A stretch of 9,111 nucleotides of DNA, from positions 1-9,111 of the forward strand of contig SKYL01000166.1 of the NCBI GenBank assembly GCA_007127935.1, written 5' to 3'. Shown here one piece after another: positions 5,691 through 9,111 of this stretch. The notes under the pieces were generated by a model. It saw only the letters and a list, made by a program, of their open reading frames with translations. It searched no databases and was not told the DNA's origin. The translations under genes and the position numbers were made by a program. Positions within the stretch are counted from its first letter, which is position 1. Every line of letters begins with the position of its first letter. The stretch comes from Halorhodospira sp. (GTDB lineage: Bacteria; Pseudomonadota; Gammaproteobacteria; Nitrococcales; Halorhodospiraceae).

Positions 5691-8108
5691 TTAAAAGAGG
5701 GAACGCTCGACCTCGCCGCCGCGAGCAGCCCCTTCCCTGCCACTGTCGTCCCGCGCCGGCACCGCATCGGCCCGGAACGTCTCGAAGATGGCCCGCCGAT
5801 TATCGGCGCTGGTCACCAGACCGGACTCCGGATCGATGCGCACCGTCACCAGCCCCTCGGGCTGCGGCGGGTCGCGCTCGGGCACGCCGTTGAGGGCCTC
5901 GGCCATGAACATCGACCAGATCGGCAACGCCGCCGAGGCGCCGGTCTCCCCCGCGCCCAGAGAGCCGGAATCGTCGAAGCCGACCCACGCGGTGGCCACC
6001 ACGTCGGTACCGTAGCCGGAGAACCAGGCGTCCCGCAGGTCGTTGGTGGTCCCCGTCTTCCCGGCCAGGTCGTTCCGGCGGAGGAACCGCGCATGCCCCC
6101 GGCCGGTGCCTTGGGTCATCACCCCACGCATCATGTCGGTCATCAACCAAGCGTTCTGTTCCGGAATGACCCGCGGCGCGGCCAACGGCAACCCAAAGAG
6201 TCCGTAGCGATCCCCGGGCAACGACGAGAGGACGAAGCCGTCCTCGCAGTAGGGGCAGACCCGGGGCACCGTGGGCCGGTAGACCACCCGCCCATCGGCA
6301 TCCTCCACCCGGTCGATCACGTGGGGAACAACACGGTAACCACCATTGGCGAAGACCGCATAGGCGGAGGTCATCTCCAGCGGGGTGGCGCTGTTGCTGC
6401 CCAGGGCCAACGACAAGTTCGCCGGCAGCGACTCGCGGTCGAAGCTGAAGGCGTGCTCCATGAAGTCGATGGTGGGGCGGATTCCCACATCCCGCAGCAC
6501 CCGGATCGAGACCAGGTTGCGCGAATGGATCAGCGCCTCCCGCAGCCGCGTCGGACCATAGAAACGGCCCGAGTAATTCCCGGGGCGCCAGTAGCTTTCC
6601 AACGCCTCGTCCCGGAAGACCACCGGCGCATCATTGACCAGGGTGGCGGCGGTGTAACCGTGCTCCAGCGCCGCCGAATAGATGAACGGCTTGAACGCCG
6701 AGCCGGTCTGACGCGACGCCTGAACCGCCCGGTTATAAGAGCTTCGGCGGAAGTCAAAGCCGCCGGCCAACGCACGAATCCGTCCGTCGTCCGGCGAGAC
6801 CGCCACCAGCGCCCCCTCCACCGCCGGCACCGCCGACAGCTTGCCCTGCCGGGGGGAGGTCCGCTCCACCCGCACGATATCACCGGGGGTCAAGACGTCG
6901 GTGGCCGCCTCCGGCCGCGGCCCGCGACTGTTGGGCGTCAGGTAGCGCGCCGCCCAACGCATGGTCTCGAAGGGGACCTCCACGACCTCCCCCTCCCGTA
7001 ACCAGACCCACGCCTTCTCGTCGGTCACCGTCAGCACCACCCCGGCATCGAGGCCGCCGAAGCGGGGATACTGCCGCAGTGCGCTGTCCAAGCGATTCAG
7101 GTTGCCGATGGCGGCCAGATCGACCCGGCCCTCCGGACCCCGGAAGCCGTGGCGCTCATCGTAGGCGCGCAGCCCCCGGCGCAACGCCTGATTGGCGGCG
7201 TGCTGGAGTTCCCGCTCCACCGTGGTGTACACGGTATACGCCCCGGTGTACGCCTCATCCTCTCCGTAGCGCTCCACCATCGCGGCGCGGGCCATCTCGG
7301 CCACATAGTGAGCCTCCACCCGGCCCTCCGGCGGACGGAGCCGCGCGGTCAGCGGCGCCGTCATGGCCTCTTCGTACTGCTCGGCGGTGATGTACCCCTC
7401 GGTCAACATCCGCCCCAGCACGTAATCGCGCCGGATCATCGCCCGGCGGGGGTTGGAGATCGGATTGTAGGCCGACGGCGCCTTGGGCAGGCCGGCGATC
7501 ATCGCCATCTGCGCCAGATCGAGCCCATCCAACGGCTGGCGGTAGTAGATCTCGGCGGCGGCCACCACGCCATACGCCCGGTTCCCCAGGTAGATCTTGT
7601 TCAAATAGAGTTCGAGGATCTGCTCCTTGGTCAGCACCCGCTCGATCTGCAGCGCCAAGAGGATCTCGTTGGCCTTGCGCAGGAAGGTCTGCTCCCGCGA
7701 CAGGAAGAAATTACGGGCCACCTGCATGGTGATGGTCGACCCCCCCGGCCCCACCTCGCGCTCACGGAACAAGTGCCACGCGGCGCGTGCCAACCCCTGG
7801 TAGTCGACCCCGGGGTGGTCGAAAAACCGGTGGTCCTCGGCGGCGATGAAGGCCAAGAGCAGGTCGGCCGGAATCTCGTTGTAGGCAACGGGCTGGCGCC
7901 GCTTCTCGCCGAACTCGGCAATCAGTTCCCCCTCACGGCTCATGATCCGCAAGGGCTGCTGATAGCGCACATCCTGCAGGGCCTCGGGGGACGGCAACTG
8001 GGGCGCCAAAACGAAAACGGCATAGAACACCGCCGCCGCGACGGCGGCCACGGCGGCGCTAAAAAGGCCCGCCAAGCCGTAGACGAATATCCTGAACAGG
8101 CGCCTCAT
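5691..8108 (-). CDS. mrcA: Penicillin-binding protein 1A, bifunctional class A PBP
   Basis: This is an inner-membrane peptidoglycan synthase that polymerises lipid II glycan strands and cross-links peptides in the periplasm. The 805-residue protein is close to E. coli PBP1A (850). It has one N-terminal membrane anchor (about 4-33). The GT51 glycosyltransferase domain follows, with catalytic Glu91 in EDHRFFDHPGVD, GGSTITMQVARN (122-133) and ILELYLNKIYLGNRAYG (about 164-180). An OB-like insert spans about 355-420. The transpeptidase has SAFK (Ser470-Lys473), SRN (529-531) and KTGT (684-687). A CPYC pair (618-621) lies in the transpeptidase insert region. Start: ATG 8108, because the -10 box TATAAT lies at 8156-8151, inside the longer frame from TTG 8189. 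It has no strong ribosome site. It forms a probable operon with the nucleotidyltransferase-fold gene 13 nt downstream. The divergent pilM/hofM-like gene is the classic mrcA neighbour. Confidence 0.98.
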   Translation of the reverse strand: MRRLFRIFVYGLAGLFSAAVAAVAAAVFYAVFVLAPQLPSPEALQDVRYQQPLRIMSREGELIAEFGEKRRQPVAYNEIPADLLLAFIAAEDHRFFDHPGVDYQGLARAAWHLFREREVGPGGSTITMQVARNFFLSREQTFLRKANEILLALQIERVLTKEQILELYLNKIYLGNRAYGVVAAAEIYYRQPLDGLDLAQMAMIAGLPKAPSAYNPISNPRRAMIRRDYVLGRMLTEGYITAEQYEEAMTAPLTARLRPPEGRVEAHYVAEMARAAMVERYGEDEAYTGAYTVYTTVERELQHAANQALRRGLRAYDERHGFRGPEGRVDLAAIGNLNRLDSALRQYPRFGGLDAGVVLTVTDEKAWVWLREGEVVEVPFETMRWAARYLTPNSRGPRPEAATDVLTPGDIVRVERTSPRQGKLSAVPAVEGALVAVSPDDGRIRALAGGFDFRRSSYNRAVQASRQTGSAFKPFIYSAALEHGYTAATLVNDAPVVFRDEALESYWRPGNYSGRFYGPTRLREALIHSRNLVSIRVLRDVGIRPTIDFMEHAFSFDRESLPANLSLALGSNSATPLEMTSAYAVFANGGYRVVPHVIDRVEDADGRVVYRPTVPRVCPYCEDGFVLSSLPGDRYGLFGLPLAAPRVIPEQNAWLMTDMMRGVMTQGTGRGHARFLRRNDLAGKTGTTNDLRDAWFSGYGTDVVATAWVGFDDSGSLGAGETGASAALPIWSMFMAEALNGVPERDPPQPEGLVTVRIDPESGLVTSADNRRAIFETFRADAVPARDDSGREGAARGGEVERSLF

Positions 8109-8150
8109 GGAGAAGGTTCTTGGGTGGCGCGGTGATGATTTCCGCCGAGC

Positions 8151-8179
8151 ATTATAGCGACCGCCGGAACGGGCCGCGA
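8151..8179 (-). promoter_or_regulatory. mrcA promoter
   Basis: On the minus strand a perfect TATAAT (8156-8151) lies 42 nt before ATG 8108. The hexamer at 17-nt spacing is TCGCGG (8179-8174), a poor -35 match. Transcription would start near 8144, which rules out translation from TTG 8189 on this transcript. Confidence 0.5.
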
Positions 8180-8224
8180 GTTCCCACAATCCTTATCGGA
8201 GTACCAACCGTGTGACAGGGTTTG

Positions 8225-8230
8225 TACAAT
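8225..8230 (+). promoter_or_regulatory. Possible -10 box of the pilM-like gene
   Basis: TACAAT (5/6 match to TATAAT) lies 40 nt before the start codon, as the right part of the 8-bp palindrome TTGTACAA (8223-8230). No clear -35 box is present, and no sigma54 GG-N10-GC element is recognised. The divergent mrcA promoter lies about 70 nt away. Confidence 0.35.
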
Positions 8231-8270
8231 CCCCGCAGGAATGACCGACCGTCTCAAGGAGGAGACCTCG

Positions 8271-9111
8271 ATGTTTCAGCCCCTTGTTCAGTGGCGCCGC
8301 CCCACCGTCGGCGTGGTCCTGGCCGACGACGCGGTACATGTCGCGGTCGCCCGGTCCTCCGACCCGCGCACCGCCGAAGCCCCGGTAGACAACGACCCGC
8401 AGCGACGAAGCGCCGCGCTGCAAACCCTCTGCCGAAAGCTGGGCGTGATCGGACAACGGGCGGCGGTGGCGATCTCCGAGGACGCGGTCCGCCGCACCCG
8501 GCTTCCCCTGCCCACACACCTGCGGGCCGCCGAGCGAAACGCGGTGGTGCGGCTCCACGTTCGCCGCCAGTTGCCCTTGCCCCCTTCCCGATGGCGCTAC
8601 CGGGTGGTACCACCGGACCGGCCCGGCCAAGCAGACCATCGGTTACTGGCGGCGCGGGCCGACGCTCTGGACGCCGCCCGCCGTCTGCTGCGCGAGGCCG
8701 GCTTGCGCCCGGCGGCGGCGGTGGCGGTGGGGGACACCCGGCCCCATTGGGCAGACCGTGACGCCCCACCGAACGGCACCGTCCTGGCCGAGGCGGTCCT
8801 CCGTGCGGCGAAGGGCGGTGCGCCAAACCTCTTCCGCACGGTTCCGGCGGCGGCGGCGTCTCACCACGGGCGCGCCGTGATCCGGGCCATGGGGCTCGCC
8901 ACGGCCCTCGCCCTCGGGGCCGGACTCTGGATGCGGCGCGGCGAAGAGGCAAAGCTTCGCCGCACCCTCCGGAAACTGACATCACAGCTCGAAAAAAGCG
9001 GCCCGGAAAGCGCCTTTGCCGCGGCGGGCCGGGCACGGAGCATTGCCGATTCTTTCGTCGCACAACCCCGGATCGAGATTTCCACGGGTTCCGCCATTCC
9101 GGCTTCGTACA
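8271..9111 (+). CDS. PilM/HofM-like domain with membrane segment, GspL-like layout (cut by window edge)
   Basis: The frame is open for 280 codons to the edge. ATG 8271 has a very strong ribosome site (AAGGAGG, 8256-8262, 8-nt spacing). Residues 1-160 resemble a reduced PilM actin-like domain: an initial PTVGVVLADDAVHVAVARSS strand pair, AVAISEDAVRRTRLPLP, NAVVRLHVRRQLPLP and LLAARADALDAARRLLREAG. About 40 less conserved residues follow. Then a hydrophobic segment (about 206-221, AMGLATALALGAGLWM) and a charged helical stretch (222-245) appear. Classical PilM is soluble and the membrane segment belongs to PilN, so the order here is like GspL of type II secretion. The position divergent from mrcA matches pilMNOPQ/hofMNOPQ and supports a type IV pilus or DNA-uptake assembly role. 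The rest of the gene and operon is outside the window. Function is inferred mainly from synteny. Confidence 0.65.
   Translation, partial: MFQPLVQWRRPTVGVVLADDAVHVAVARSSDPRTAEAPVDNDPQRRSAALQTLCRKLGVIGQRAAVAISEDAVRRTRLPLPTHLRAAERNAVVRLHVRRQLPLPPSRWRYRVVPPDRPGQADHRLLAARADALDAARRLLREAGLRPAAAVAVGDTRPHWADRDAPPNGTVLAEAVLRAAKGGAPNLFRTVPAAAASHHGRAVIRAMGLATALALGAGLWMRRGEEAKLRRTLRKLTSQLEKSGPESAFAAAGRARSIADSFVAQPRIEISTGSAIPASY

Noticed and set aside
5658..8135. Two long plus-strand frames (5658-7001 and 7149-8135)
   Set aside because: Both are antisense to the continuous, motif-complete PBP1A frame and have the Arg/His/Gly-rich composition of codon-shadow frames.
8109..8189. TTG 8189 as the start of mrcA
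   Set aside because: It would add 27 basic residues before the membrane anchor, and the perfect TATAAT promoter box lies inside this stretch.
8254..9063. 269-codon minus-strand frame at the right end
   Set aside because: Pro/Arg/Gly-rich, antisense to the frame starting at 8271, which has a near-perfect ribosome site and PilM-like motifs.

Overview
This 9.1-kb window looks like ordinary chromosomal core DNA from a GC-rich proteobacterium. A halophilic or sulfur-oxidising Gammaproteobacterium of the Ectothiorhodospiraceae type would fit, because PBP1A lies divergent to a pilM/hofM-like gene and DUF1499, DUF3135 and class II citrate synthase genes are present. The lineage is inferred from gene content only. 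All real genes share high-GC codon use, and I see no sign of recent horizontal transfer, phage, insertion sequence or CRISPR.

Left part (1-2107): the 5' half of malate synthase G (glcB, minus strand) runs off the left edge. Upstream of it, on the same strand, is a DUF1499 membrane protein gene. A short divergent promoter region (1970-2107) separates this from the plus-strand genes. It holds a perfect -10 hexamer and a small palindrome.

Middle (2108-4890, all plus strand): a membrane-anchored retropepsin-like aspartic protease, a small DUF3135-type protein, the zinc-independent ribosomal protein bL31 type B (rpmE2) with its own promoter, leader hairpin and strong intrinsic terminator, and then citrate synthase (gltA). 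The gltA promoter lies inside a striking nested inverted repeat. Citrate synthase and malate synthase both serve TCA/glyoxylate-cycle carbon flow, but isocitrate lyase is not in view.

Convergent gap (4891-5068): three copies of a palindromic 'GTCATTGCGAG...GAAGCAATCTC' intergenic repeat in +/-/+ orientation fill the space between gltA and the convergent gene.

Right part (5069-9111): a minus-strand pair, mrcA/ponA (PBP1A) followed 13 nt later by a small nucleotidyltransferase-fold protein whose catalytic DxD reads DxQ. Divergent from mrcA is a plus-strand gene cut by the right edge. It occupies the pilM/hofM position, but it encodes a PilM-like cytoplasmic domain followed by a membrane segment and a basic helical stretch. 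That is a GspL-like layout and the most interesting protein here. I found no convincing new multi-gene system. The best leads are the gltA promoter element, the PilM-TM protein and the degenerate nucleotidyltransferase.
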